Source: Macrotis lagotis
Lineage: Eukaryota > Chordata > Mammalia > Peramelemorphia > Peramelidae
Assembly (NCBI RefSeq): GCF_037893015.1
Contig: NC_133660.1
Location: 286,661,078-286,725,077 of the forward strand
Reading direction: 5' to 3'
DNA: 64,000 nucleotides
The notes below the pieces were generated by a model that made no database searches, was not told where the DNA came from, and saw only the letters and a list, made by a program, of their open reading frames with translations. The position numbers and the translations under genes are program-made. Shown in pieces: positions 1 through 11,727 of the stretch; position 1 is the stretch's first letter, and each line of letters starts with the position of its first letter.

Positions 1-238
1 ACTTGATGTTACTAGCTGTGTAATCTTAGGCAAGTCACTTGATCCTGATTACCTCGCATCCAGGACCATCTCTAGTCATCCTGATTCATATCTGACCACT
101 GGACCCAGATGGCTCCGGAGAAGAAAGTGAGGCCGAGGACGTAAAACAGTCCCACCTCTCTCAAATCCACTTCACGTGCTTGTCCTGGCATCCATGCTAT
201 CCTAGTCTTCTTCAAGAATGAAGGACTGCCATCATCTC
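1..238 (+). mobile_element. SINE with 'gaatgaaggac' tail, cut by window start
   Basis: Body phrases 'catccaggaccatctctag', 'gatggctccggag' and 'aagtgaggccgaggac', with end 'caagaatgaaggactgcc', match the fuller copy at 1216-1550. The tRNA-related head is outside the window. Confidence 0.8.
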
Positions 239-1215
239 CACCCTGGACACAAAAAAATAGGTATTTTCCTCTCTGTGTGGAAAAGAGAACATGGCAGAAT
301 GAGGGTCCAGAGAAGCAGGATGTCGAAATAGTAAAACTGGAGTAGAGACCTGGGTTCAGACTTCAGATATGACCGTGCACCTATCACTTTCACTTTTCTA
401 CTACTGAGTTTCCTGCCATTGTATCTTCAACCCCAAAGTATTAGGGCTCATGGAAAGATAGGAGGTTAAGAACTCCCTTGTCTATGGTCAAGTCAAGATG
501 TTTTTATTAACTTTCTATTAGGCACTGTGCTAAGAGAAAGTCAAAAAGGTAGATTCTCCCCTGAAGGAACTCAGGGTCTAATAAGAGAAACCCAGATGGA
601 AGACCTGGAATGGGGAGTATCTGGGCTTTAAAATTTATAAGATGCAAGCTCTACATTATCTCCCTTGATAAGTATAATGGTCTTATAGTAATGGCATCCA
701 TGGCATATCTAATCTTTTTACTATTCTACAAAACCCTTAAGGGCACAGACTAATGGTTTATAGAGACACTAAGGTTGGCAAAGTCTTTACATGATCTCAT
801 ATGTCCCATAATCACCTCGTTAATTTTAAAACTTCCTGTTGGCAGAGTTTAAAATAGATTTTTTAACCTTTAAATTATTTTAGCAATGAGTAATTGAATC
901 ATGTTTGTCATCAGTAGAAAAATCTCTCAAAGGGTTGAGAGGGAACTTCCAGTGGCTCTGAGGAACCCATCAGAGGCCCCTGTGGCCAGTCCTGGGATGG
1001 GGAGGGACTCCTCACTGGAGCCCTCCCACAACACCTTGAGTGTTTGACTGAGTGCCAGCTCTGATAGCCTTAGGGGAGAAGTTACCCCCTTACCATGATA
1101 GCCTTTGAGGCATGTGACCTACAACCCACCCTCTTCTAACCTGAGAAGAAGGTTCATTTTAGTTTTACCAAGATGAGGAAGGAAAAGGTTATTTTCACTT
1201 ATATTTGCTTAGGAT
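239..1215. other. No gene recognised
   Basis: AT-rich intergenic sequence. A MIR- or L2-like phrase ('ggcactgtgctaagag') occurs near 522. No coding evidence. Confidence 0.4.
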
Positions 1216-1550
1216 TGGGCAGCCAGGTGGCACAGTGGATAGAGGACTGGCAGTGAAGTCAGGAGGACCGGAGTTCCAATTTGTCCTCAGACACTTAACT
1301 CTTAGTAGTTGTGTGAACTTGGGCAAGTCACTTAACACTGATTGCCCCACATCCAGGCCATCTCCAGTCATTCTCATTCATATTGGCTGTTGAACCGAGA
1401 TGACTCGAGTATAAAGTGAGGCTGATGACTTAGCACAGCACCCCCTCACTCATATTCAATTCATGTGCTTTGTCATGGCATCACCTCCCTGATGTTGTGG
1501 TCTTATTCAAAAATGAAGGACAAACATTATTATTATTATTATTATTATTA
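1216..1550 (+). mobile_element. Full SINE with 'aatgaaggacaaac' tail and (ATT)n end
   Basis: tRNA-related head (ggcagccaggtggcacagtg), a B-box-like 'gagttccaat', core 'gggcaagtcacttaacactg', a long unique body, the terminal 'aaaaatgaaggacaaac' and (ATT)n at 1527-1550. The 3' end resembles that of the RTE-like LINE at 43105-43146. Confidence 0.85.
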
Positions 1551-3331
1551 GGATTATGTCAATCACTGAGCTAAATTTTAGAAAGTTTTAAAGGAAAGTA
1601 GGTACAAATTTTACTGAATATTTACTTACAAAGGTCCTAGTTAAGATTAAGTCCTGAAATTAAGAAGTGGAACTATTAGAGACTAATCTGCCAAATTCCT
1701 GAGTATTGCAGTGTTAGCTATAGGAAAAGTTCTTCCATACAGGCAAAACTCAGAGGGAGAGAAGATTGCCTCCCATGATCCATAACTGAAGGGAGCCATC
1801 TCTAGTGTCTTCAATGGGAAACTTCTCAGATGGAATAAACCGAAAGTTGGGTATGTACGAATCTAGTCCAATTCTCTCAGAAATTCCTCTAAGGTTGTGT
1901 GACCTTGGGCAAATCATTCATCTCCGTTGCCTGACTTAAAAAAAATAATTGCTCTAAGGAGTGCCCTCCCTGGTTGGGATCACCCTTAGGAGAGACGGGG
2001 TCAGGCATAGGAGGTTAATGCAGGATCCCCATTGGGACAAGAGTGGACTCTCTGTCTAAGGATGGCCAAAGGAGGAGCTATTGACTTGGAAATACAGAGT
2101 TTGGAGGAGATTGTTCCGATCAAAGCCTGGCATGAGAAAGTCACACAATTTTATTGAACAATCTACCCAAATCAGTTTAGAACACGTGACTACTGACATT
2201 GCCAAATTCTTCATTATTCTCAGCTTTTCTCCTTGTGATTATACTTTGGCAAAATGTCTAGGGAAATGGAACTTTAACCGGCCTTTTTGTCAAGCAGGGG
2301 CTTGTTCTGAATGCAAAGTGAGCTTCAAATGAATGAACCAAATTGGCAAATTAGGTTAAAGCAATTTTGCATTTTTTTTACTAAATTGCATTTTATTGAT
2401 TTGATTCTAAAGCATTAACATAATTAGGAAAGAGAAGAATTATTTTAGGCTGACAGCAGAATCCCAGCAACAAGATGAGTCTAAGTCCTATCCTTAATAA
2501 ACACCAGACCTTGATTTCAAAATCTAGAGAAAAATGTAAGAGAAGCTCAGATCTGATTTAATCTTCTATCTTGTTATATGTTCTCTGTATTTGTGTTTAT
2601 TCGCATTTTGAAAACAATGAATATAAATTTAGGAATAGTGGGTTCCTTACTTTGGATAGAAAGAGACGGTATACAATCAAGAAAATCTTTAAGAGAATAA
2701 GAAATAAGTTGTCCATTTTGTTTGCTTTGTGCTAACTCATTGCTAACAGATGTTTTAACTATGTCTTTTCTTTTGGGGTGATCAACCAAAAGAACCAGGG
2801 CTGAAAAAAGTGAGTTTTCAAAAGTGGAACTACCTTAGAGGAGGATAAATCTCTCTTTTTTTCCCCTCTGTTTCCAACACTGACCATGTTGGAGATTGCT
2901 GAGAGGAAAGAATTAATTGAAAACCAGGAAAAAATGATTGAAAACCAAATTTGTGAAAAAAAAGAATTGTTTCTTCCATTTCTAAATATAATTTGTATTT
3001 TGATGAGCTTATGGGGTTCTACTAAACTCTGTAGAGATTAATGAAAACAAAATATTCTCAAATCAGACCTTTAAAATGACTAGAGATTTATTTAAAACAG
3101 TAGATTGAATTTTAAGAATTATCTTATTAGTCATGAGATATGTTCAGGAGAGATTCCATGAAATAAGAATTCAGAGAAGTAATAAAATGAGAAAAACCTA
3201 GGAAATGGTATAGGAGAAATTAGATTAAATATCTTGGGAGCTTAAATAATTTCACAACTCAGAATTTTAAAAATTTTTTAAATTTTGCTAAACCTGAAAG
3301 AAGTTTCTGTTAACCAGTCTCTAAATCTGAA
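1551..3331. other. No gene recognised
   Basis: AT-rich, mostly unique-looking. A short SINE relic 'gtgtgaccttgggcaaatca' lies at 1894-1915. Open frames are short and do not resemble known proteins. Confidence 0.4.
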
Positions 3332-3485
3332 TTTTTTCTTCAGGTTTTTGCAAGGCAAATGGGGTTAAGTGGCTTGCCCAAGGCCACACAGCTAGGTCAT
3401 TATTAAGTGTCTGAGGTCGAATTTGAACCCAGGTCCTCCTGACTCCAGGGCCGGTGCTCTATCCACTGTGCCACCTAGCCGCCCT
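3332..3485 (-). mobile_element. tRNA-derived SINE, A-tail type
   Basis: Complete antisense copy, from 'ttttgcaaggcaaatgggg' to 'ccacctagccgccc'. The tRNA-like B box reads as 'gaacccaggtcc' in antisense. Confidence 0.92.
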
Positions 3486-3660
3486 AGAATAAGGATATTT
3501 TAGTCCATTTTCAGAAAAACAATAAAAGTAAATAGAATTGGAGTTCATTTACCCTTCAGCTGTTTATCTGAGGGTATCAGACATGTCCTGATTAAACCAG
3601 GAATCCCAAAATGCTCCTAGAAAAAAAAGGAAATTTAGTTTTGAAATCAGAAAGTAATCC

Positions 3661-3751
3661 GGCCTCAGACACTTAATAATGACCTAGCTGTGTGGCCTTG
3701 GGCAAGCCACTTAAACCCATTGCCTTGCAAAAATCTAAAAAAAAAAAAACC
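3661..3751 (+). mobile_element. tRNA-derived SINE, 5'-truncated
   Basis: Only the 3' half is present ('ggcctcagacacttaataat' onward) with the 'ccttgcaaaaatctaaaa' end and A run, typical of 5'-truncated retrotransposition. Confidence 0.88.
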
Positions 3752-3936
3752 AGAAAGTAACTGAAGGTAAGTGAAATCTAATACTACTGTTGTTTAAATC
3801 AATTGCTTAGGTAAACTAAAATACAGTTAAAACATGTGTTGAAAATCAATTAGTTAGTGAAAATAAGCTCAAATTGTATAAATAAGGCCATGGTAACTTA
3901 AGAAGGAATTATTGAAAATAGAATTTAACAAAAATA

Positions 3937-4098
3937 TCTTTTTTTTTTTTAGGTTTTCTTTGCAAGGCAAATGGGGTTAAGTGGCTTGCCCAAGGCCACA
4001 CAGCTAGGTCATTATTAAGTGTCTGAGGTCGGATTTGAACTCAGGTCCTCCTGACTCCAGGGCCGGTGCTCTATCCACTGTGCCACCTAACCGCCCCC
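3937..4098 (-). mobile_element. tRNA-derived SINE with target-site duplication
   Basis: Complete antisense copy. The flanks repeat 'aatatctttt' (about 3934-3943 and 4102-4111), a likely target-site duplication. Confidence 0.92.
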
Positions 4099-4479
4099 AG
4101 GAATATCTTTTAAAAGATAGATATTGGGATAATTAATAATTAAGTGCATCCACAGCTAATAGAGGATGCTCAGATCACAATCAAATTAAAATAAGCAAAT
4201 AGCTTATAAAAGTATAAAATAATGAAATTTTGAGAGCAACATAGCAGAACTTGCAAATTCCTTACCAATATCTCTGACATTTCTATGTCTTTGTTGGGCT
4301 TTTCTGATCCCCTTGACCATTGTCAAAATAACTGGAGAAATGCTTTTTTTCAGTATCCAAAAGGTCAACTTTGAGAAGGAGCTAGATGATTTTTTTCCAG
4401 TCATCCTGCTTCCTGAAACCTGGGACATCCTAAAAAAGGGGAACTTGTGTCTATTGCCCAAAAGCCCATAAAGAAAGTG

Positions 4480-4865
4480 GCGTGGGAGTGGTGATCAACC
4501 TTGAAGGACTCATTCATTCCATCAGTGCAACAAGCAGGAACAATTTTGGGCTGTCTGCAAAGGAGAGTGCCATCTGTGTCCAGATAAGGAGATGTGGAGT
4601 TTGAACAAAGTTCAAGGACTATTCCCTTTAATTCAGAAAAAAACCAGATATCTTATTGTCTGATCTTGTTACTTCTTAGACTTCTTGTCTCTTCTTTAAG
4701 GATCTGATTTCTCTCTCATCACACCCAAGATCAAGGTACAACATGGAAACAAAGTAAAGACTGACAGGTTGCTTTCCGTGGGGGGGTGGGGGGAGAGAAG
4801 TAAGACTGGGGGGAAAATTGTAAATCTCAAATAATATCTTTAATAAAAATAAATTTAAAAAAACA
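4480..4865 (+). mobile_element. L1 3' end, second subfamily
   Basis: Contains 'ccatcagtgcaacaagcagg', 'tctgatttctctctcatcac' and 'ggaaacaaagtaaagactga', ending 'taataaaaataaatttaaaa'. Marsupial L1 3' UTR of a different subfamily from the one at 9716. The same 3' UTR occurs at 6050 (sense) and 54095 (antisense). The 370 bp before it (4110-4480) held nothing I recognise. Confidence 0.7.
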
Positions 4866-5531
4866 AAGTGGCGTGAACTATGCATTTATAACCACTGAGG
4901 GTTTGAAAGTAAAGGGATCCGAAATTTGGAAAAGGAGATTTCAGAGAGGGTCTTAATTCCATTGAAATAAAAAAAAGATTTAGGAATTTTTTTTAAAAAA
5001 GCAATGTCCTTTGACAGTTGCTGCATGTCTTCCTTATCCAAACAGTATGGCCATATTCTGTAGTCATAAATTACATGTTAATTAATTGATTGATAGAGAA
5101 AGAATTAATTGTTTGTTCTGGTTTAGTTATGCTAAAATCTTGACAATTTAGAAAATTTAAAAGAATTGGTTGGTTCTTTGAGTAACTAAAAGAAACAATG
5201 ACATAGCAATGAATAGTTGGAAGCATCACCATGAATTTTTTTTTAAATATAAGCCAACTGAAAACAATGGAACCTTGTGCAAAATGAAGTTAAGTTATTG
5301 CCATTAGACATAAGAAATCGAAATCGATTGGGTTGAAAATATTGTAATGGTAGTAAATTGGAGAATCTAATCGGTCCTTGTATATACAAAAGGGATAATA
5401 AATATTTAGGCCTGGTTGTAGGAACATAGACATAGTTGTGGAGTGCTTTAACACAGTATCTGGCTTACATAAAATTTGAGTACTGTAATATTCAGCCTTC
5501 TAGGACTATAACTGAACAAAATGCTATCCAT

Positions 5532-5596
5532 TTTGAACTCAGGTCCTCCTGACTCCAGAGTTGGTGTTTTATCCACTGTGCCACCTAGCTGCCCCA
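5532..5596 (-). mobile_element. SINE fragment (head only)
   Basis: Antisense head portion 'tttgaactcaggtcctcctg' to 'ccacctagctgcccc'. Confidence 0.85.
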
Positions 5597-5654
5597 TTAT
5601 AGAGGGAGTGCAGATTTTTACAATGTTTGTTTACAATGTTTTACAATGTGCTCG

Positions 5655-5804
5655 GTGTGTTGAAAGCTGCTTGCGTTTGTTTTTTGACATACTTTAAAAT
5701 GTTTCATCTTTAATTTCTCAATTTTAAAAGCATTCTATTGGGAAATTATAGATGAAACATTTTAAAGTATGTCTAAAAACAAACGTAAGCAACTTTCAAA
5801 ACAC
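5655..5804. repeat. Inverted repeat with 63-bp arms and 24-nt loop
   Basis: Left arm 5655-5717 is the reverse complement of right arm 5742-5804 with about seven mismatches, including the perfectly paired core 'catactttaaaatgtttcat'. It lies beside an L2-like tail ('ggcctggcatgtggtaagca', 5811-5830). It may be a short non-autonomous DNA transposon or a foldback element. A hairpin RNA is possible but unsupported. Confidence 0.85.
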
Positions 5805-6049
5805 AGAAAAGGCCTGGCATGTGGTAAGCACTAAATAAACTACTATGATTAGTATGGAAATGCTAGGGGTAATAAGATAAATAATTTTCTTTGAAGAGAT
5901 ATGCTTGAAAGATATTTAACTAAATTATTGGCATCTAATTTGCGGTGTTTTGAATATAAGAAGGTTAAGAGAAACTATTAAAGCAAGTTCCTTCCTCTTT
6001 TCAACCTAAATACTCTTCCTTGTGAATATGTCTGTTAAGATTATTAGAG

Positions 6050-6178
6050 TATCAATTTGGATCAATGTACAACATGGAAACAAAGTAAAGACTGAGATTG
6101 CTTTCCATGGGGGGAGGGGAGTAAGATTGGTGGAAAAATTGTAAAACTCAAATAAAAAATTACCTCAATTAAAAAAAG
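6050..6178 (+). mobile_element. L1 3' UTR fragment, second subfamily
   Basis: 'ggatcaatgtacaacatgga' through a G-rich tract to 'aaaactcaaataaaaaatta', matching the end of the copy at 4480-4865. Confidence 0.7.
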
Positions 6179-6179
6179 A

Positions 6180-7097
6180 TTATTAGAGTATGTTTTGTTT
6201 AAGAAAACTAGAAAACAGTAATTATAAGAATAATAAAAATTCTAATAATGTACTAATAGTAAATGATTTACAGTTGGTAGAAAAGCATGGTAAAATTCTG
6301 TTAGAAGATCTCTCTCTGTAAGACTCCTTGGGATGAGCCCCACTGACAGGACATGGTAAAAGTCTGCAATATGACCCCTCTAAGGAATTCTGGACTCTTG
6401 AATTCAAAGTGGAGAAATGAAACATTTGAATTGGAATTATTTGGAGACATGTAAACTGATGTATGTTTTCATGTTATCATTTTGAACTGTGTATGAACTT
6501 GTGGTGAAGAAGGCTGGGTGACTGAGATAGATAAGCCACTCCTCCCCAGGTATATCTTTTGTTTCATAAGGGGGTGGGGGTGGGGGAACAGTATGGCACA
6601 CAAAAGATAATATATTTAATTAAGCAGGAGTAGGTTAATACAGACATCATCACTCCGCTGGCACCTGCCAAATGAGCCACTTTCCCAATTTGCGTAGCTT
6701 TTAATCAGTTTGCCTTTCAAGTTGGATCCACTGGGGACCATCTACTGGGAACAAGAAATCCTAGCAGACCAATGGTTCATGACTCCAGTAACCTTATGGG
6801 CTTGACATGCATGAATTCCATTGGGCATTCTCATGAAGAAGGCTGGGAGAATGTCTCTGGGCATGTGCTGAGGTAATATTATCTTGACTTGATTTCCCCA
6901 GAATGACACGTCCTCTTAAATGAAAAATATTCCCATCTTTTAAGCCTTGCTCAATTCAATTGGCTATCTATATGACCCTAGTCTGGAATTGACATATAGA
7001 GAAGCATTTTTCCCCTACTGTCCCATGTCTATATTTGAAGTTAGGTTGCAGGGAGATCATGCCAGTAGAAGGTAGCAGCAAGTGGACCCTGAGGTCC
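6180..7097. other. No gene recognised
   Basis: AT-rich sequence without a family I can name. 6598-6940 reads like repeat material but could not be assigned. Confidence 0.35.
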
Positions 7098-7243
7098 TTT
7101 TTTTCTTTTTTCTTTTTTGGCAAGGCAATGGGGTTAAGTGGCTTGCCTAAGGGCTTACAGCTAGGTGTGTGAGGTTATATTTGAACTCAGGTCCTCCTGA
7201 CTCCAAGGCCAGTGCTCTATCCGCTGTGTCACCTAGCCGCCCC
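7098..7243 (-). mobile_element. tRNA-derived SINE, A-tail type
   Basis: Antisense, with a short internal deletion around the 'acacagctagg' part. Flanked by 'ccctgaggtcc' on both sides (7088-7098 and 7248-7258), a good target-site duplication. Confidence 0.92.
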
Positions 7244-7934
7244 TCGACCCTGAGGTCCTGGAGAAAGTAATGAAAACATTGAAGGCTTGGTAAACTTTGT
7301 TTGTGAGCTACCAGAGAAGATCAAGGCCCAGTTTCTTTGGCATGGTGGGGAGGAAGCTTGCCTTACCACCCAACCTATCAATCATTTCGGCCTCCTAAAG
7401 GATTACAAGTGCTGCTACTCTCCTCTAAATGTTACTGTCTTTGGCCCCAATCACCCTACTCTAGATATAGCTACATAGATAAGTAAATATCTATACATAT
7501 ATATGCACATGTTTATATTTATGTCTATATATACCATATCAGGTAAATTTTTTTAATCTCAAAACATTTTTTTCTAGGATAAATTATATTTCTAAGTTCA
7601 ACAAGGAAACAATAAATTGACCGTATCTTTTTTAGATGAAATATGGGCATTAAGGAAAAGTTGTTAATATGTGGGCTCTTCAAAGAAGTCAAACTACTTC
7701 CAGCCTTCTTGTTACCAAATAATATGTTTTCCAGCCTCCAATGATCATGGATTTGTGACCATAGGTTCTGAAGAAAGCCAGAAACAGTTTAACCTGGGCA
7801 TAAATCTGAATTCAATAACAGACATTTTCTTCTTCCCTTCCAAACCAGTTTCTTATACTGACATTAGTGATTCTCTGAAAGGTGCTACCATTCTCATTCA
7901 CCTAAGCTTCAGTCCTCTCAAAAACTCTTGTCTT
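7244..7934. other. No gene recognised
   Basis: Includes an AT-rich TATA/ATAT patch at 7480-7540. The small open frames at 7287 and 7671 resemble no family I know. Confidence 0.35.
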
Positions 7935-8088
7935 GGGGCAGCTAGGTGGTGAAGTGGATAGAGCACGGGCACTAGAGTCAGGAGTACCTGAGTTCAAATC
8001 TGGCCTTGGATACTTAGTAATTTCCTAAATGTGTGGCCTTGGGCAAGCCACTTAACCCCATTGCCTTGTAAAAAATCTAAAAAACAGA
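7935..8088 (+). mobile_element. tRNA-derived SINE, A-tail type
   Basis: Head 'ggggcagctaggtggtgaag' through 'ccttgtaaaaaatctaaaaa'. Confidence 0.92.
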
Positions 8089-8316
8089 CAAACAAAAAAT
8101 TCTTGCCTGACTTTGGGACAGACCTGATACCCCTGCTGCCAGGCCTTTACAAGAGGTTTTTTTCCCTTCTTAAATTCAATTTTGTTTTCAGTTGTAAATT
8201 CACTCCCTCCATACTCCTCCCCCATCTATTGAGAAGGCAAGAAAAATCAAACAAATTACAAATATGAAAATATATATTCTCTGTCTCTGTTTCTCTTTCT
8301 GAATATATGTATGTAT

Positions 8317-8319
<3 letters not shown>

Positions 8320-8365
<46 letters not shown>

Positions 8366-8379
8366 TGTGTATACACACA
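8320..8379. repeat. (GT)n microsatellite
   Basis: About 40 bp of pure GT, then GTAT/GTGT and a short (AC)n. Confidence 0.95.
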
Positions 8380-8437
8380 CAGTTCATTAGCTCTCTTTCT
8401 GGAGGTAGATAGAAGGGTTCATCAAGAATCCATCACA

Positions 8438-8582
8438 GGGGCAGCTAGGTGGCATAGTTGATAGAGCACCAATCCTGGAGTCAGGAGGACCTGAGTTCAA
8501 ATGTAATCTCAGACACATTATAATTACCTTGCTGTGTGACCTTGGGCAAGTCACTTAACCCCCTTCCTTGTTAAAAAAAAAG
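8438..8582 (+). mobile_element. tRNA-derived SINE (first of tandem pair)
   Basis: Complete sense copy ending in an A run. The second SINE starts directly in this tail. Confidence 0.92.
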
Positions 8583-8733
8583 GGCAGCTAGGTGGCATAG
8601 TGGATAAAGCACTGGCCCTGGAGTCAGGAGTACCTGGGTTCAAATCCTGTCTCAGACACCTAGCCGTGTGGCCTTGGGCAAGCCACTTAACCCAGTTTGC
8701 CTTGCAAAAAAAAAAAAAAGCTAAAAAAAAAAG
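8582..8733 (+). mobile_element. tRNA-derived SINE (second of tandem pair)
   Basis: Complete sense copy in the A tail of the previous one. 'aagaatcc' borders the pair on both sides (8424; 8730), a possible shared target-site duplication. Confidence 0.92.
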
Positions 8734-8900
8734 AATCCTTCAGAACTATTGTAGATCATTGTGCTGATCAAAATTAGCATTGTTGCTATAATTGTTCTCC
8801 TGGCTCTGCACACTTCATTCTGCATCAGTTCCTAAAAGTCTTTTGATGTTTCTCTGAAACCATCTCCATCATTTTTTACACCACCTCTTTCTTTGGTGAC

Positions 8901-9523
8901 CAGGCTCTTTCAGGACTTGACTGGGTTCACCTGAGCCCAGATGGTGGGAGAAGGTGCCACAGCTCTACAGACCATGGTTCTACAAATATGGCTTGTGTTT
9001 AATTATCTGTATACATGCTGTGCCCCTTCCTTTCCCTCCTCCTCTAGGTAGAATGAAAGTACCTGAAAGTCAGAGGCTGCTTCATTTTCAGCATCTGGCA
9101 GAGTCTGGGGCACAAGGTAAGTCTTAGTAGTAACTGATCACCCCTTACTTTGCAAATTTCCTGGCCATTCCAACCTCTACAAAATATAAAGGCTGTTCTT
9201 AGCCTCAGGAAGTCACGCTGCTGGGAATTCCAAAGAGCAGCAACGCCCCCCCCCCCCCCCCCAATTCTCTGGAGAAATAAGTTTGGAACAAGGCTCTTAA
9301 GGGAGTGGTGAAAGAAAGGAATGCACCCTCCTTTCTAGCTTGATGTCTATTAAGTGGACATTTGAAAGGGGCAGAGAACCAGAGAACATTGGGAGTACAA
9401 AGAACTGTCATCATATCGTTAAATCATCTTCACCTGGAGTATCCAGGATAAGAGAGAAAATTCTAGATGGGATACAAACCCTGACCCCCTCATATCCTAT
9501 TCCCACTCCCAATTCCTAGCCCC
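8901..9523. other. No gene recognised; C-homopolymer
   Basis: Unique-looking sequence with an uninterrupted run of about 19 C at 9244-9262, a likely length-unstable site. Confidence 0.5.
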
Positions 9524-9571
9524 TGCCTGTCTCTCAGTCTTTGTCTCTTTGTGTCTCTGTGTCTGTGTCTG

Positions 9572-9649
<78 letters not shown>

Positions 9650-9661
9650 TCTCTCTCTCTC
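9524..9661. repeat. (TGTC)n/(TC)n microsatellite
   Basis: TGTCTG-type repeats pass into (TGTC)n at 9574-9603 and (TC)n to 9661. Confidence 0.95.
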
Positions 9662-9715
9662 ACATCAAGATTGAGTCACTGCTCAGGGACCTCTCTTAAT
9701 CACAACAAACCTTAA

Positions 9716-10130
9716 CTGGTCTCATAATGGAAAATACCATCCACATCCAGAGAAAGAACTATGGAGTCTGAATGCAGACTTTTTTTCCCCCTTTTTTAAA
9801 TTTGTTTTTTCTTTCTCATGGGTTTTCCCCCCTTTGCTTTGATTCTTCTTTCACAACTTAACTAAGGTGGAAATGTGTTTAACATGATTGTATATGTAAA
9901 GCCTATATCATATTGCTGGCTGTCTGGGGAAGGGAAGAAAGAGAGGGAGAAAAATTTGGAACTCAAAATCTTACAGAAATGAATTGTGAAATCTATATAT
10001 GTCATTGGATATAATAAAGTACTATTAAAAAACAAATCTGAGCTGTCTTTACCTTCTAGAGTTTGGAAATTTAGGAACTTATATGAAGTGATGCCAGGAA
10101 AGTGAGCAGAACCAGGAGTAAACAACTTAT
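9716..10130 (+). mobile_element. L1 3' UTR, sense, with adjoining L1 scrap
   Basis: 'ctcataatggaaaataccat', 'agaaagaactatggagtctg', 'gattcttctttcacaactta' and 'ggaactcaaaatcttacaga' in order, ending 'ataataaagtactattaaaa' near 10028. The next 100 bp has 'agtgagcagaaccaggag', a phrase from slightly further 5' in L1, so a second fragment or rearrangement abuts. Confidence 0.8.
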
Positions 10131-10242
10131 ATAGAAACAACCGGATTTGGAAGACTAACAGGTATAAAAGACTTCAGAATATCCATGAGCACAATGACTA
10201 ATTACAATTGCAGAAGATTCAGGAGAAAATATGCTGCCCACC

Positions 10243-10345
10243 TATGTTGCTGTTTGTCTTTCATTCTCAAAGGAGAGCATAACCTAAGGAAGGTGATGCT
10301 GTGCCATGCAAGTGAGTTGGATTTAAGTAAGGGGATAAGGGAGGA
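10243..10345 (-). mobile_element. 3' fragment of 'gaatgaaggac'-tail SINE
   Basis: Antisense: 'tgtctttcattctcaaagga' and 'tgagttggatttaagtaagg' match the reverse complement of the end of the SINE at 1216-1550. Confidence 0.7.
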
Positions 10346-10519
10346 TTTTTGGATTTGGTCAATGGGGAATGTTTTTTTTTTTTGCATGACTGTGTTTGTA
10401 ACTGGAATTTTGCTTTTCTTGCTTTTCATTGGGGACAGGGGTGGGGGAGGTAGAGGAGAAGGAAGGATAATTGGAGGAGAGACTATAGATCTAAAAATAA
10501 AATAAAAATTGATTTTAAT

Positions 10520-10665
10520 TTTATTTATACAATTATATGCAGTTTTAATCATTTTTGTAAAATTATCCCCACCCATCTTCCCTCCCTTCTCCCTAAGATA
10601 GCAAATAATCTGATATAGGTTATACGTGCATACTCATGGCATTTGAAATTGAGCTTTTTTTTAAA
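10520..10665 (-). mobile_element. Antisense L1 3' UTR fragment
   Basis: 'aattatccccacccatcttc' followed by 'agcaaataatctgatatagg', the reverse complement of the L1 3' terminal region. Confidence 0.6.
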
Positions 10666-10671
10666 AGATGG

Positions 10672-10826
10672 GGGGCAGCTAGGCAATGCAATGGATAGAG
10701 CACCGGCCCTGGAGTCAGGAGTACCTGGGTTCAAATCCGGTCTCAGATACTTAATAATTACCTAGCTGTGTGGCCTTGGGCAAGCCACTTAACCCCATTT
10801 GCCTTGCAAAAACCTAAAAAAAACCC
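10672..10826 (+). mobile_element. tRNA-derived SINE at left edge of tandem array
   Basis: Complete sense copy. The first array unit begins inside its A-rich tail, at 10807. Confidence 0.92.
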
Positions 10827-11221
10827 TCATTTCTGAGGTCATTTCTGAGTTAAATTTATAAAAAATAAAAGCCATTCCCCAATTGACATCAAAAAGCCAT
10901 TCCCCAAAAGACATCAATGCTATTTTGCTCATTTTTAAAAAAATGTCCTAAGTCACTATAGACGGGAGATATTCAGATTGGAACAGTTCTGGGGTACTGT
11001 CTTATACTTATTGGACTAATAGAACAGAAAGAGAACATGACAAATGTTGCAGGGGATGTGGGAAAAATGAGACATTAATGCATTGTTGAAGGAGTTGTGA
11101 AAGGATTCAACAATTCTGTAGCAATTTAGAACTATGCCCAAAAGTTATGACTCATAAACTATGCCTTCTCTTTGACCTAGCAGTGCCCTACCAGGTGAGA
11201 TGAAATATGGGAAGGAAAAGA

Positions 11222-11223
<2 letters not shown>

Positions 11224-11283
<60 letters not shown>
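11224..11283. repeat. (TA)n in array copy 1
   Basis: About 60 bp of pure TA. Equivalents: 12575-12632, 13923-13977, and 15269-15332 (with one G at 15301). Length varies between copies while flanks are identical, so slippage has acted after duplication. Confidence 0.95.
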
Positions 11284-11285
<2 letters not shown>

Positions 11286-11727
11286 TTATAACAATTCTTT
11301 TCTGGTGGCAGGGAAGTGGAGGCCGAAGAAATGCCCAGAAATTGGGGAGTGGTTGAACAATTTATGGGGTATGAATGAGATGAAATTAGATTCTGTTATA
11401 AGAAATGATGAACAGGATGTTCTCCGTAAAAAAAACTTGCCTGAGTGGATACAATGGGAAATGTAATAGATACAAAGTACCAGCATTGTTTAGAATGATC
11501 AGATGGAAACGACCTACCTTTTCTCTGCAAGGCTATGACCCAAAGACAACAATGAAGGTCTGATGTTAAGAAAACTATCCACCCCAAAGACAGAGCCAAG
11601 AGTGTCTGACTACAGATTAAAACATATTCTTTTTTACTTTATTTTTCTTGAGGTTTCTTTTTTTTGGGAGGGGAGTTCTTTCACAACATGATTATTGTAG
11701 AAATATTTTTCATGAATACACATTTTT

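Larger units (their letters stand above)
8140..8900 (-). mobile_element. Antisense L1 3' end split by (GT)n and two SINEs
   Basis: 8140-8275 resembles an antisense L1 3' UTR ('cattgagaaggcaag'-type phrase). 8380-8437 and 8734-8895 continue with 'ctctttctggaggtagatag', 'ttctcctggctctgcacact' and 'tctgaaaccatctccatcat', in the order expected of antisense L1. The two SINEs at 8438-8733 interrupt it. Confidence 0.55.

Noticed and set aside
6598-6940. Possible LTR-like or unique conserved element
   Set aside because: No terminal repeats, primer-binding site or known phrases could be supported.
10202-10576. 124-codon minus-strand frame
   Set aside because: Spans a SINE fragment, a G-rich tract and an antisense L1 3' UTR; no protein resemblance.
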